Shown piece after piece: positions 24,422 through 32,236 of a DNA stretch of 50,699 nucleotides. Numbering within the stretch: position 1 is the stretch's first letter; each line of letters starts with the position of its first letter. A program made the translations under genes and the position numbers. Source of the DNA: Cyanobium gracile_A (lineage in GTDB: Bacteria > Cyanobacteriota > Cyanobacteriia > PCC-6307 > Cyanobiaceae); NCBI RefSeq assembly GCF_034931305.1, contig NZ_JAYGHY010000019.1, forward strand, positions 1 through 50,699, read 5' to 3'. The notes under the pieces were generated by a model that saw only the letters and a program-made list of their open reading frames with translations, was not told the DNA's origin and made no database searches.

Positions 24422-24688
24422 ATGAAATTCGTCCTCTGGGGCACCTACTGCGCCGACGCCCTTGAGCGCCGCAGCCCGTATCGCGACGAGCATCTGGCCG
24501 GACTGCAACGCCAGAAAGAGGAGGGCGTGCTGCTCACCCTGGGGCCCACGGTCGACGCCAGCCACGTCTTCGGCCTCTACGAAGCCGACGACCTGGAGAC
24601 GGTGGAGAACCTTGTCAAAGGGGACATCTACTGGCGCCAGGGCATCTGGACGGCCGTGGAGGTCTATCCCTGGATCCAGGCCTTCTGA
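24422..24688 (+). CDS. YciI family protein
   Basis: An 88-residue protein of the YciI/muconolactone-isomerase-like ferredoxin fold. It shows RSPYRDEHLAGL with the conserved His, GVLLTLGP, GLYEADDLETVENLVKGD and YWRQGIWTAVEVYPW. Family members have few known activities. It follows the DUF938 gene by 37 bases on the same strand. Confidence 0.85.
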   Translation: MKFVLWGTYCADALERRSPYRDEHLAGLQRQKEEGVLLTLGPTVDASHVFGLYEADDLETVENLVKGDIYWRQGIWTAVEVYPWIQAF

Positions 24689-24721
24689 ATCGGGCGGACG
24701 CCTGGAGCGTTGAGGCCTGCC

Positions 24722-25117
24722 TCAGCCACGGGGCCAACCCGCCTGGGCCTGCTGCCACACCCAGGCGGCCACCGCTTCGGCCCCGCCATCACCGAGGGCC
24801 TCGCCGTAACCGCCCATCTGGCCGAGGCCTGCGGCGGCAATCGTGGCAATCACCTCTGGGTTGGCGGCGCCATTGCGCTCCAGTGCTGCCAGCTTCAATG
24901 TCTTGTTGCGGCGAAGGATGTTGCCACCCTGGACATGGCAGCCGGCGCAATGGGCCTCAAACAGCCGGCCGCCGGCTTCGAGACTGACGCGATCGCGATC
25001 ACCGGGATCCACAGCGAAAGCTGCCGCGGCGACACCCAGAGCCGGAGGCGGCAGGATCAGGCCCAGCACCAGCAGCAAGGCCACCAGCACCGAGACCAGC
25101 GGGCGCCAGCGGATCAA
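24722..25117 (-). CDS. c6-type cytochrome (c553 family)
   Basis: A 131-residue exported cytochrome. The signal peptide (VSVLVALLLVLGLILPPPALG) sends it to the lumen or periplasm. C57-x2-C60-H61 binds heme and M101 (GQMGGYG) is the likely sixth ligand; the C-terminal WVWQQAQAGW is typical. It shuttles electrons from cytochrome b6f to photosystem I or the terminal oxidase, or belongs to the low-potential c6B/c6C group; this cannot be decided by eye. The TTG start overlaps the stop of the cyAbrB gene, so the two are coexpressed. Confidence 0.85.
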   Translation of the reverse strand: MIRWRPLVSVLVALLLVLGLILPPPALGVAAAAFAVDPGDRDRVSLEAGGRLFEAHCAGCHVQGGNILRRNKTLKLAALERNGAANPEVIATIAAAGLGQMGGYGEALGDGGAEAVAAWVWQQAQAGWPRG

Positions 25118-25476
25118 TCCTCTTCGTCGGCGCTGCCGGCGGGGATCAGGCGGATCTGTTTGCGGCCGAGCTTGATCTCGAACTCGTCGCCGGGCTTGAG
25201 ATCGAGCATGGCGGTGTAGGCCTTGCCGATCAGCAGGTTGCCGTTGCCCTGCACCGTGGCCACATAGCTGAGTTTGCGCCCGCCTTTGCCCACCTTGCCG
25301 GCTGCACCGAACTCGACGCCTTTGGCCTCAAGCAGGGCCTCGTAGAAGGCGGTGAAGTTCAGGCGCTCGGCGCCATCCTTCTTGGTGGAAACATAGCCAC
25401 AGGCCCGCACGATCTCAGACTTTCCGACATCGCCGAGTTCCTTGACCTTTGCCAGCAAATCCGATCCTGTCAACAT
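25114..25476 (-). CDS. cyAbrB-type transcriptional regulator
   Basis: A 120-residue cyanobacterial AbrB-like DNA-binding protein. The N-terminal helix part is LLAKVKELGDVGKSEIVRACGY, and the C-terminal swapped-hairpin DNA-binding domain is NLLIGKAYTAMLDLKPGDEFEIKLG. In Synechocystis, proteins of this family (Sll0359, Sll0822) regulate the hox operon and nitrogen/carbon genes, so a link to the hydrogenase genes of this window is plausible but inferred. The ATG at 25476 is preferred to 25518 because the conserved part starts there. Confidence 0.9.
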   Translation of the reverse strand: MLTGSDLLAKVKELGDVGKSEIVRACGYVSTKKDGAERLNFTAFYEALLEAKGVEFGAAGKVGKGGRKLSYVATVQGNGNLLIGKAYTAMLDLKPGDEFEIKLGRKQIRLIPAGSADEED

Positions 25477-25579
25477 GGTATGTACGGGTTGTCGGCTGTG
25501 TGGTGAGACATAAAACATACACCAGCACCATCAGCCTTCTGCCGATAGCGGCGACAATCCATGCACATTCACCGCCACG

Positions 25580-26056
25580 ATGCTGCCGATCCGTCCACTC
25601 CGGCCCGACGATTGCCAACAGCTGATCGCTGTTTATCACGAGGCGGTCATCAGCCAGGCCGGCAACCTCTACAGCCCGTCACAGATCGAGGCCTGGTCAC
25701 AACAGGCGAGCCGTAATGAAGCCTTGCGGTCGTCACTGCTACGCGGCCACGGGTTGGTGAGTTGTGCCAACGGCGACGAGACGATCATCGAAGCGTTTGC
25801 CCTTCTCGACCCGGTCGACCGGCTCGCCCTGCTCTACTGCCGGGGTCGCTCCAGTCGCCAGGGACGGGCGGGTGCCCTGCTGGAGGCCCTGGAGACGCAC
25901 GCCCGCTCCCAGGGCGTGCTGCGCCTGCGCACCGAGGCCAGCCAGCTGTCACGGCCGTTGCTCGAGCGGCGGGGCTGGGTGGTGGACGCCGAAGAAACAG
26001 TGATCCTGGGCGGCGTCTCCTTCCTGCGCTGGCGGATGGGCAAGGATCTGCTCTGA
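25580..26056 (+). CDS. GNAT-family acetyltransferase
   Basis: A 158-residue protein. IRPLRPDDCQQLIAVYHEAV opens the fold, SPSQIEAWSQQ and LYCRGRSSRQGRAGALLEALE contain the acetyl-CoA pyrophosphate loop in a Q/RxxGxG/A-like form, and RLRTEASQLSRPLLERRGW is the conserved late region. The substrate is unknown. It is divergent from cyAbrB with 103 bases between the starts. Confidence 0.85.
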   Translation: MLPIRPLRPDDCQQLIAVYHEAVISQAGNLYSPSQIEAWSQQASRNEALRSSLLRGHGLVSCANGDETIIEAFALLDPVDRLALLYCRGRSSRQGRAGALLEALETHARSQGVLRLRTEASQLSRPLLERRGWVVDAEETVILGGVSFLRWRMGKDLL

Positions 26057-26074
26057 CGCCTGCGCCCCTCCCCG

Positions 26075-26623
26075 ATGGCCGAAGCCCAGCTGCAGCAGTT
26101 CCTGGAGAAGGTGCGTCAACTGAATGCCTTCGTGGCCCTGAGCGAGGCCGATCCCTCCCTGCGCCAGGCCCTGCGCGACTGTGACGATCACCATCAGGTG
26201 GTGGCCCTGGCCCGCTCCTGCGGCTTCGAGATCGGCCGCCGCTGGGGGGAGCCAGCCGCCGGCGACGGGGCAGGATCAGCCGCTGCTGGGGCCGGTGCCT
26301 CCCTGGTGCGGGGTCCCTGCCCAGCCCCTGGTGAGGAACTCACCACCGTGCTGCTGCAGACCCCGCAGCTGCGGCTGGAGCGGATCCACTCCTGCAGCGC
26401 CTCCAGCCCCGAGGGCTTCTGGTACGACCAGACGGAGCACGAATGGGTGCTGCTGCTGCAGGGCAGTGCCCGGTTGCAGTTCGCCGGTGAGGCCGAAGCC
26501 CGCTGCCTGGCCTGCGGTGAGGCGCTGCTGATCAGTGCGGGCCAGCGGCACCGGCTGCTGGCGAGTGACCCGCCTCCTGGAACGATCTGGCTGGCTCTGT
26601 TCTGGCCGCCCCATCCCGCTTAG
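26075..26623 (+). CDS. Nif11-cupin fusion protein
   Basis: A 182-residue protein. Residues ~4-55 (LQQFLEKVRQLNAFVAL through VVALARSCGFEIG) form a Nif11 domain. A low-complexity Gly/Ala linker spans 60-80. Residues ~88-180 are a cupin: GFWYDQTEHEWVLLLQGSARL contains the first metal-binding motif with His/Glu, and ISAGQRHRLLA the second. It is similar to small cupins predicted to be sugar or metal-binding. Its 3' end overlaps the convergent psiE gene by 92 bases. No enzyme activity can be assigned. Confidence 0.75.
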   Translation: MAEAQLQQFLEKVRQLNAFVALSEADPSLRQALRDCDDHHQVVALARSCGFEIGRRWGEPAAGDGAGSAAAGAGASLVRGPCPAPGEELTTVLLQTPQLRLERIHSCSASSPEGFWYDQTEHEWVLLLQGSARLQFAGEAEARCLACGEALLISAGQRHRLLASDPPPGTIWLALFWPPHPA

Positions 26624-27068
26624 CGAGTTCCGCGTCATGGACCCGACGCACCAACCAGAAGGCCACCGCCAGGCACAGCACGGCGATCCCGAGGCCCACC
26701 ACGAGCATGGGCTTGTTCTCGGCGTTCGGGGGCAGCACGATCACCTTCCTGGCCACGGCCGTGATGGCGGTGAGCAGCACCAGTTCGATCTGCACCACGT
26801 GGCGGCGCAGGTAGGAGGTGATGTTCTGCAGCACCTCGATGGCGATCAGCAGGTTGAGCAGATCGCCGAGCACGGCGATGAGACCTTCCCCCACCCAGCG
26901 CCGGTTGGGGTCGAACAGCTGAACGACGACCTCGAAGGTGAACTTGAGGGCCGCCACCAACAGCACCAGAAAGAGCATGACGGCCAGCAACTTGGCCACC
27001 AGGCGCTCTCCCCGGTCGATCAGGCGAAGAAAGATCGTGTCCTGGAAGATCCGCTGCAGGCGTCGCAT
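26532..27068 (-). CDS. PsiE-family membrane protein
   Basis: A 178-residue membrane protein with four hydrophobic segments in residues 25-150 and the PsiE family pattern (LLNLLIAIEVLQNITSYLRR, VLLTAITAVARKVIV). E. coli PsiE is phosphate-starvation-inducible, but its function is unknown. The stop of the upstream exported-protein gene overlaps its ATG by one base. The C-terminal tail of ~30 residues is hydrophilic and overlaps the Nif11-cupin gene on the other strand. Confidence 0.8.
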   Translation of the reverse strand: MRRLQRIFQDTIFLRLIDRGERLVAKLLAVMLFLVLLVAALKFTFEVVVQLFDPNRRWVGEGLIAVLGDLLNLLIAIEVLQNITSYLRRHVVQIELVLLTAITAVARKVIVLPPNAENKPMLVVGLGIAVLCLAVAFWLVRRVHDAELAKRDGAARTEPARSFQEAGHSPAAGAAGPH

Positions 27069-27337
27069 CAGTTCGTGAACGGCTGGTAGTTGGGCTTGGC
27101 CGGTGTGTCACTGGGGGAGTTTTCGATCACCGTGTCGCAGGTGATCGAGCCATCGGGGCTGGTGACGCAGTTGGTGGGCTTGATCTGGGTTTCCGGACCC
27201 ACATTGCCACCACGCTTGAGCATGAAGGATTCGGCCTGGGCCTGGGCGGCGCCGCTGAAGCACAGACCGGCCACCAGGGCAGCGGCGGCCCGCAGGGAGC
27301 AGGGGAAAGCGCGGGTGAGGACGGCGGTGGCGTTCAT
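27068..27337 (-). CDS. Small exported protein, unknown function
   Basis: An 89-residue protein with a signal peptide (basic start, hydrophobic AAAALVAGLCFSG, cleavage after AQAQA). The mature part of ~55 residues has two cysteines 11 residues apart (NCVTSPDGSITCDTVIENSP), possibly a disulfide loop. The ATG at 27337 gives a clean signal peptide. It is coupled to psiE (stop and start overlap). No family is recognised. Confidence 0.65.
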   Translation of the reverse strand: MNATAVLTRAFPCSLRAAAALVAGLCFSGAAQAQAESFMLKRGGNVGPETQIKPTNCVTSPDGSITCDTVIENSPSDTPAKPNYQPFTN

Positions 27338-27428
27338 GGCGGTGGTCGTCGGCGCGGGGCCGCAGGATCGGTCAGCCCCCACTCTGGAGGCTGGTCGCCT
27401 GGCCCGCCAGCGCGGCGCGTCTGGGGCG

Positions 27429-27770
27429 TCAGCTGCCGCTGTCGCCGCGGATTTCCTGCAGCAGCAGGTCGAGCTGCCCCATCGAATCCGCCATCGGGTC
27501 GCCGGCGGCGGCAAAATCGCCGTCCTCGCCGGGCTCCTCGGCCAGCCACTGGGCCTCGATGGCACAGAGGCGTTCGGCCAGACCCGCTGCCCCCTGATGG
27601 CTGTAGGTGCGGTGCAGCTCCTCAAGCAGCACGGGCATGCGGATGGAACCGGCCCTCAGGGCCCGACGCAGGTCGGACTGGGTACGGCCGGTGAGCCGCA
27701 ACCAGTCCTTGAGGAGGCTCTGGAGCTCGTCGAGCTGCTCCGGGCTGAGGGAGGGGGCGGACGCTGGCAT
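27429..27770 (-). CDS. Hypothetical protein, helical
   Basis: A 113-residue soluble protein predicted mostly helical (LSPEQLDELQSLLKDWLRLT, LRRALRAGSIRMPVLLEELH), with an acidic C-terminal half. The LLKDWLRLTGRTQSDLRRAL stretch looks like a small DNA- or protein-binding helical domain, but no family is recognised. It lies 9 bases after the DUF1232 gene, likely the same transcript. Confidence 0.6.
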   Translation of the reverse strand: MPASAPSLSPEQLDELQSLLKDWLRLTGRTQSDLRRALRAGSIRMPVLLEELHRTYSHQGAAGLAERLCAIEAQWLAEEPGEDGDFAAAGDPMADSMGQLDLLLQEIRGDSGS

Positions 27771-27779
27771 GGCCAGACG

Positions 27780-28208
27780 CTACCCCTGCTGGCGGAAGAG
27801 GGGGAACCAGCGATCCAGCCGGCTCTGGGCCCGGGCGCGGATCGCCGGCGTGCGGTGGGTGCCGCAGAGCCCCAGCAAGGCCGTGAGCGCCACCATGTCG
27901 TCACTGAAGCCGGCCGCCGGGATGAAATCGGGGATCACATCGAGGGGCAGCAGCAGATAGGTGAGGGCCGCCAGCACGGTGAGCCGCACCTGGGGAGGGG
28001 TGGAGCCATCGAGCAGGAGCTCCACGCATTCGAAGGCAGGCCGGGCGATGGTGCGGCCGGCCCGACGCAGCAGCCGCACCAGCAGCGCTTCATCGAGAAC
28101 GGCGCTCTCCAGCACCTCGGCATCGACGGGCGCCTGTTCAGCGGGAGCAACAGCCATGGCGATCTGCTCGGGGGAAGGGACACGCCAACGGGTTGGGCGT
28201 CCATTCAT
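27780..28208 (-). CDS. DUF1232 (YkvA) family protein
   Basis: A 142-residue protein. The DUF1232 signature LLLPLDVIPDFIPAAGFSDD is at ~95-115 and continues into a membrane-like helix MVALTALLGLCG. The first ~25 residues are poorly conserved, so the true start could be the ATG at 28157. Function unknown. Confidence 0.75.
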   Translation of the reverse strand: MNGRPTRWRVPSPEQIAMAVAPAEQAPVDAEVLESAVLDEALLVRLLRRAGRTIARPAFECVELLLDGSTPPQVRLTVLAALTYLLLPLDVIPDFIPAAGFSDDMVALTALLGLCGTHRTPAIRARAQSRLDRWFPLFRQQG

Positions 28209-28255
28209 TCTGTGGGCCACGCAGGCCGATCAACGAGGGGTGGATCCCCCTACGT

Positions 28256-29176
28256 TCACTCCTCCACCAGGCCGCTTTCGATGCCGGTTTTGCGCAGCTT
28301 GCGCAGGGCCCGCTGCACCACCTGGCGGCAGTACTCGCGGCTGCATTCCAGCTGCCGGGCCACCTCGGCCAGGGTGCGCCACTCGTGGCTGCCGTCGAGC
28401 CCGAAGCGCAGCAACACCACCGTGCGCTCCTTGGGGGTGAGGTTGGACTTGTCCAGCAGGGTCCAGACCGACTCGGTGCGCTCGGCCTGCTCGGCCCGCT
28501 CCATCGGCGCCGGCTCGTTGCTGGGCAGCACGTCCACCAGCTCGGAGGGATCGGCCTTGGAGCGCACGGCCCCCTGCAGGCTGACCGTGACACTGCGCAG
28601 CTCGCAGCCCAGCAGGTCTTCGACCTCAGCCACGGGCAGCCCCATGGCTGTGGCCAGCTCACCGGCGGTGGGGGAATGGCCGTGGGACTGGAGGTGGCGC
28701 GCCTTGGCGGCCCGCAGCCGGGTGAGCTTCTCGTTGACGTTGACGGGAATGCGGATCGTGCGGCTCTGGGTGGAGAGGGCCCGGTTCAGCCCCTGACGAA
28801 TCCACCAGTAGGCATACGTGCTGAAACGGTGACCACGGGTGGGGTCAAACTTTTCGACGGCGCGGGTCAGACCGATGGTGCCTTCCTGGATCAGATCAAG
28901 TAAATCCAGGCCCTTGCCCTGATAGCGCTTGGCGAGATTGACGACCAGCCGCAGGTTGGCGGTCACCATTTGCTGTTTTGCTCGCTCGCCGTTGCGCATG
29001 GTGCGCTTTTCGAGATCGTCGTAGTCGCAGGCCGGGCCGCTGCCACCCGCCTCGGAACAGCGTTCCTGCAGGCTGACCATCGCCTGAACTTTTCGCCCGA
29101 GGGTGAGCTCCTGCTCAGGGGTGAGCAGTTGATGGCGGCCAATCTCGCCGAGAAAGGCACTGAGGGAACTCGCCAT
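28256..29176 (-). CDS. Group 2 RNA polymerase sigma factor (RpoD-like)
   Basis: A 306-residue sigma-70 protein. Region 1.2 begins FLGEIGRHQLLTPEQEL. Region 2 has ANLRLVVNLAKRYQGKGLDLLDLIQEGT, with FSTYAYWWIRQGLNRAL for -10 recognition. Region 3 follows, and region 4 has LTPKERTVVLLRFGLDG and a helix-turn-helix around LECSREYCRQVVQRALRKLR. The absence of a long acidic N-terminal region points to a nonessential group 2 factor (SigB to SigE type). The ATG at 29176 fits the family start. Confidence 0.93.
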   Translation of the reverse strand: MASSLSAFLGEIGRHQLLTPEQELTLGRKVQAMVSLQERCSEAGGSGPACDYDDLEKRTMRNGERAKQQMVTANLRLVVNLAKRYQGKGLDLLDLIQEGTIGLTRAVEKFDPTRGHRFSTYAYWWIRQGLNRALSTQSRTIRIPVNVNEKLTRLRAAKARHLQSHGHSPTAGELATAMGLPVAEVEDLLGCELRSVTVSLQGAVRSKADPSELVDVLPSNEPAPMERAEQAERTESVWTLLDKSNLTPKERTVVLLRFGLDGSHEWRTLAEVARQLECSREYCRQVVQRALRKLRKTGIESGLVEE

Positions 29177-29391
29177 AGAGCATCCGAATCGCTGTGTTGA
29201 ACCTACGGTTGTTTCTGGATGTTCCTGAAACAAACAGAAAGCCTTCAGTGTTTGGTTGCGGCTTCCACATACAGGCCGCTGATTCCTTATTTTCTGCTGA
29301 TTTCAACCTGGCCTCCAGGCCGTGCTCGCCCAGGGGCCCGCAGGCCAGGAGCCAGCCGCTACCGTCCGGGGCGATCCCCTGACACCAGCCG

Positions 29392-29880
29392 ATGGCCGGG
29401 CTTCTCTCCATCCCCTCCGAGGTGCTCTCCAGCGCCGGGGTGGCCTACGTGCACTACCTGAGCTTCATGGTCTGCTTCGGCGCCCTGGTGCTGGAGCGGC
29501 GCCTGATCCGGCCCGACCCGGACCGCAAGGACGCGATCCTGATGGTGATCACGGACGTGACCTACGGCCTGGCCGCTCTGGGGGTGCTGCTCAGCGGCAT
29601 CCTGCGGGTGCTGTATTTCGGCCAGGGCACCAGCTTTTACACCGAGAACCCCCTGTTCTGGTGGAAGGTGGGCACCTATCTGGCAGTGGGAGCCCTTTCC
29701 CTCTACCCCACCATCACTTACATCCTCTGGGCGATTCCGCTGCGCAAGGGGGAGTTGCCCCAGGTGAGCGAGGCCCTGGCCAACCGCCTGCGCTGGGTGC
29801 TCAACATTGAGCTGGCCGGCTTTGCCGCCATCCCCCTGATGGCCGCCCTGATGGCCCGTGGAGTCGGACTGGCGGGCTGA
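29392..29880 (+). CDS. DUF2214 family membrane protein
   Basis: A 162-residue membrane protein with four helices. HYLSFMVCFGALVLERRLI in helix 1, VLYFGQGTSFYTENPLFWWKVGTYLAVGA and YPTITYILWAI are characteristic of the DUF2214 family, common in cyanobacteria and proteobacteria. Function unknown. The stop overlaps the next start (TGATG). Confidence 0.82.
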   Translation: MAGLLSIPSEVLSSAGVAYVHYLSFMVCFGALVLERRLIRPDPDRKDAILMVITDVTYGLAALGVLLSGILRVLYFGQGTSFYTENPLFWWKVGTYLAVGALSLYPTITYILWAIPLRKGELPQVSEALANRLRWVLNIELAGFAAIPLMAALMARGVGLAG

Positions 29881-30617
29881 TGGGCCGGCTCCACCGCCTG
29901 CCAGTGGCCTGCCTGCTGCCGGCGCTGCTGCTGCTGACGGCGCCGCTCCAGGCCGCCGAAGCGGATTGCCGCGTGGCCGTGGCCACCCGAGGCGTCGCGG
30001 AAACGCCGGTACCGCCCGCCGCCATTGCCCCGGGAGCTTCAGGTGAGGACTACCGCCAACGGCTGCGGCCCACGGGCTTCGGCTGGCCGCGGCTGGATCA
30101 CTGGTGCGTGTGGGTGGAGCCCGCGGCGACAAGCGGAGCGGGCCAACGCTGGGACGCCCTCTGGCTCGGGGCTGTGGAGCGGGCCCTGGGCCAGTGGCAG
30201 AACGAACTGACCATCACCCGGGTGGAGGATCCGGCGGCGGCCCAGGTGCGGATCCTGCGGCGGCGGCCGCCCCTGCAGCGGCAAGCCTCCGGCCGCACCC
30301 GGGCCAGCCACGGCCGCGCCGAGCTGGCGGTGGTGGAGGCCGACCGGGGCGCCGGCTGGATCCTGGAGCCGCAGGTGCAGGTGCTGATCAGCCCGGGCCA
30401 GCGGCCGGAGGCCACCGAAGCCACCGCCCTACATGAGCTGGGCCATGCCTTCGGGCTGTGGGGCCACAGCGACGACCCCGCCGATGCCATGGCGGCCGTT
30501 CCCGGGGCCCAGCCGGTGCTGGCGCTGAGCCAACGCGATCTGGCCACGCTGCGCTGGCTGTATGCGCAACCCACACGCTTCGGCTTGCCCGTGCTTTCGG
30601 CGCCCGCGTCCCGCTGA
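29880..30617 (+). CDS. Secreted matrixin-like zinc metalloprotease
   Basis: A 245-residue protein. The first ~26 residues are a signal peptide ending LQAAEA. A short Cys-containing propeptide-like stretch follows, then a metzincin catalytic domain with H185-E-L-G-H189 and a third His at 196 (HELGHAFGLWGHS), the bacterial matrixin variant with one extra residue. DDPADAMAA lies after the motif where the Met-turn is expected. It probably degrades extracellular or periplasmic protein. It is coupled to the DUF2214 gene by start/stop overlap. Confidence 0.85.
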   Translation: MGRLHRLPVACLLPALLLLTAPLQAAEADCRVAVATRGVAETPVPPAAIAPGASGEDYRQRLRPTGFGWPRLDHWCVWVEPAATSGAGQRWDALWLGAVERALGQWQNELTITRVEDPAAAQVRILRRRPPLQRQASGRTRASHGRAELAVVEADRGAGWILEPQVQVLISPGQRPEATEATALHELGHAFGLWGHSDDPADAMAAVPGAQPVLALSQRDLATLRWLYAQPTRFGLPVLSAPASR

Positions 30618-30626
30618 GGGAGCCGT

Positions 30627-31433
30627 TCAGGCCGGCGGGCTTTCCTCGGCATGGGGGGGCCGGTGGGGCGGGTGGCGGTGGTGGTAGGGGACGAAGCCCG
30701 GGCCGTAGATCTGGGCCAGCCGGGTGGGGCTGAGGGCGTGGTCGGGGGTGCCGTGGCAGCGCAGGCTGCGGTTGAGGCAGAGCACGCCATCGCAGGTGCG
30801 GCGCACCATCTCCAGATCGTGCGACACCTGCAGGATCGTCCAGCCTTCGCTGCGGCGCAGCTGATAGAGGAGGGTGTGGAACTGCTCGGCGGCGCGGGCA
30901 TCAAGGCCGGCCTGGGCCTCATCGAGCACCAGCAGGCGGCGGGGGCGCACCACGCAGAAGGCCAGCAGCACCCGCTTGAGCTGGCCGCCGGAAAGCTCGG
31001 AGAGCAGACGGTCGGCCAGGTCGTCGCAGAGGGTCTTGCGCAGGGCGGCGCGGATGGCGCTGCTGCGCTCCTGGCGGCCCAGCCAGGGGAGCGACAGGCC
31101 GGGCGAATCCCAGCCCAGGCCCACGAATTCGGCCACCGTGAGCGGGAAGCGGCCCCGGGGCGAAAGGCTCTGGGGCAGGTAGGCAAGCTTGGCGCGCAGC
31201 TCCCGCGGCAACTGGCCGCGGCTGCCGAGGCTGCAGCCCAGGAAGCGCACCTCGCCGGCCTGGCGGGGCAGGATGCCGAGGATGGCCTGCACCAGGGTGC
31301 TCTTGCCGGCCCCGTTCGGACCCACCAGGGCGGTGTCGGATTCGGCCACCAGCTGGAAGCTGACGTCATCCACCGCCGTGACGGCCTCACGCCGCACGCT
31401 GAGGTGACTGACTTCGAGAACCATTTCGGCCAT
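30627..31433 (-). CDS. ZnuC/MntB-like metal ABC transporter ATP-binding protein
   Basis: A 268-residue ATPase. Walker A GPNGAGKST at ~39-47, Q-loop YLPQS, signature LSGGQ at ~146, Walker B LLVLDEAQAGLD and H-loop SHD are all present. The C-terminus is histidine-rich (YHHRHPPHRPPH), common in zinc and manganese uptake ATPases. No membrane permease or binding protein is adjacent, so its partners must be elsewhere. It converges on the protease gene with 9 bases between stops. Confidence 0.85.
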   Translation of the reverse strand: MAEMVLEVSHLSVRREAVTAVDDVSFQLVAESDTALVGPNGAGKSTLVQAILGILPRQAGEVRFLGCSLGSRGQLPRELRAKLAYLPQSLSPRGRFPLTVAEFVGLGWDSPGLSLPWLGRQERSSAIRAALRKTLCDDLADRLLSELSGGQLKRVLLAFCVVRPRRLLVLDEAQAGLDARAAEQFHTLLYQLRRSEGWTILQVSHDLEMVRRTCDGVLCLNRSLRCHGTPDHALSPTRLAQIYGPGFVPYHHRHPPHRPPHAEESPPA

Positions 31434-31528
31434 GGGGGCAGCCTACCCAGCCGGCCCCGCCCTGGCTGTCGCCATGCCAACGGGCGGGCCACGAGAATGG
31501 ACCCCAACGCTTTGAACCGAAACACCTC

Positions 31529-32200
31529 ATGACGTGCATCGCCGTGACGGGAGCCTCAGGCAAGACGGGTTGGCGGGTGGTGGAAGAGGCCCTGGGCCGG
31601 GGCTGGGGCGTGAAGGCGATCCTGCGGCCGGGCTCGGCGGTGCCGCCCGGGCTGGCCGGCGCCGAGCTGGTGCGCCTGGAGCTGGGCGATGGCCAGGCAC
31701 TGGCGGCGGCGCTGGCCGGCTGCGACGCCCTGGTGATCGCCACCGGGGCACGGCCGTCGGTGGATCTGGCCGGGCCGTTGAAGGTGGATGCCCTGGCGAT
31801 GCGCCCCCAGATCGCCGCCTGCAAAGCCGCCGGTGTGAAGCGGGTGGTGCTGGTGAGCTCCCTGTGCAGCGGCCGCTGGCTGCACCCCCTGAATCTGTTC
31901 GGGCTGATCCTGGTGTGGAAGGGGGTGGGGGAGCGCTGGCTGGCCGCCAGCGGCCTCGATTGGACGGTGGTGCGCCCGGGGGGGCTGAAGGAAACCGAGG
32001 AGGGGATCGAGGCCGAAGGCATCCGCTTCAGCGGGCCTGACCAGCAGGAAAGCGACAGCATCCCGCGGCGGCTGGTGGCGCGGGTGTGCCTGGATGCGGT
32101 GGAGAGCCCGGCCGCGATCGGCCGCATCATCGAGATCACCAGCAGCCCCCAGCTGCCGGCGGTGGGGCTGGAGGCGTGGCTGGCGAGCAGCGCGGCCTGA
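31529..32200 (+). CDS. NAD(P)-binding NmrA/atypical SDR protein
   Basis: A 223-residue Rossmann-fold protein. TGASGKTGWRVVEEAL is the dinucleotide-binding loop. DALVIATGARPS and RVVLVSSLCSGRW follow, with WTVVRPGGLKETE as the late conserved motif of atypical SDRs related to Ycf39 and YwnB. The Tyr-x3-Lys catalytic pair is absent, as usual in this group. The substrate is unknown. Confidence 0.82.
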   Translation: MTCIAVTGASGKTGWRVVEEALGRGWGVKAILRPGSAVPPGLAGAELVRLELGDGQALAAALAGCDALVIATGARPSVDLAGPLKVDALAMRPQIAACKAAGVKRVVLVSSLCSGRWLHPLNLFGLILVWKGVGERWLAASGLDWTVVRPGGLKETEEGIEAEGIRFSGPDQQESDSIPRRLVARVCLDAVESPAAIGRIIEITSSPQLPAVGLEAWLASSAA

Positions 32201-32236
32201 CGGCGGCTGTAGGGTCGCCGCGGCGGTAGCAGCTGG

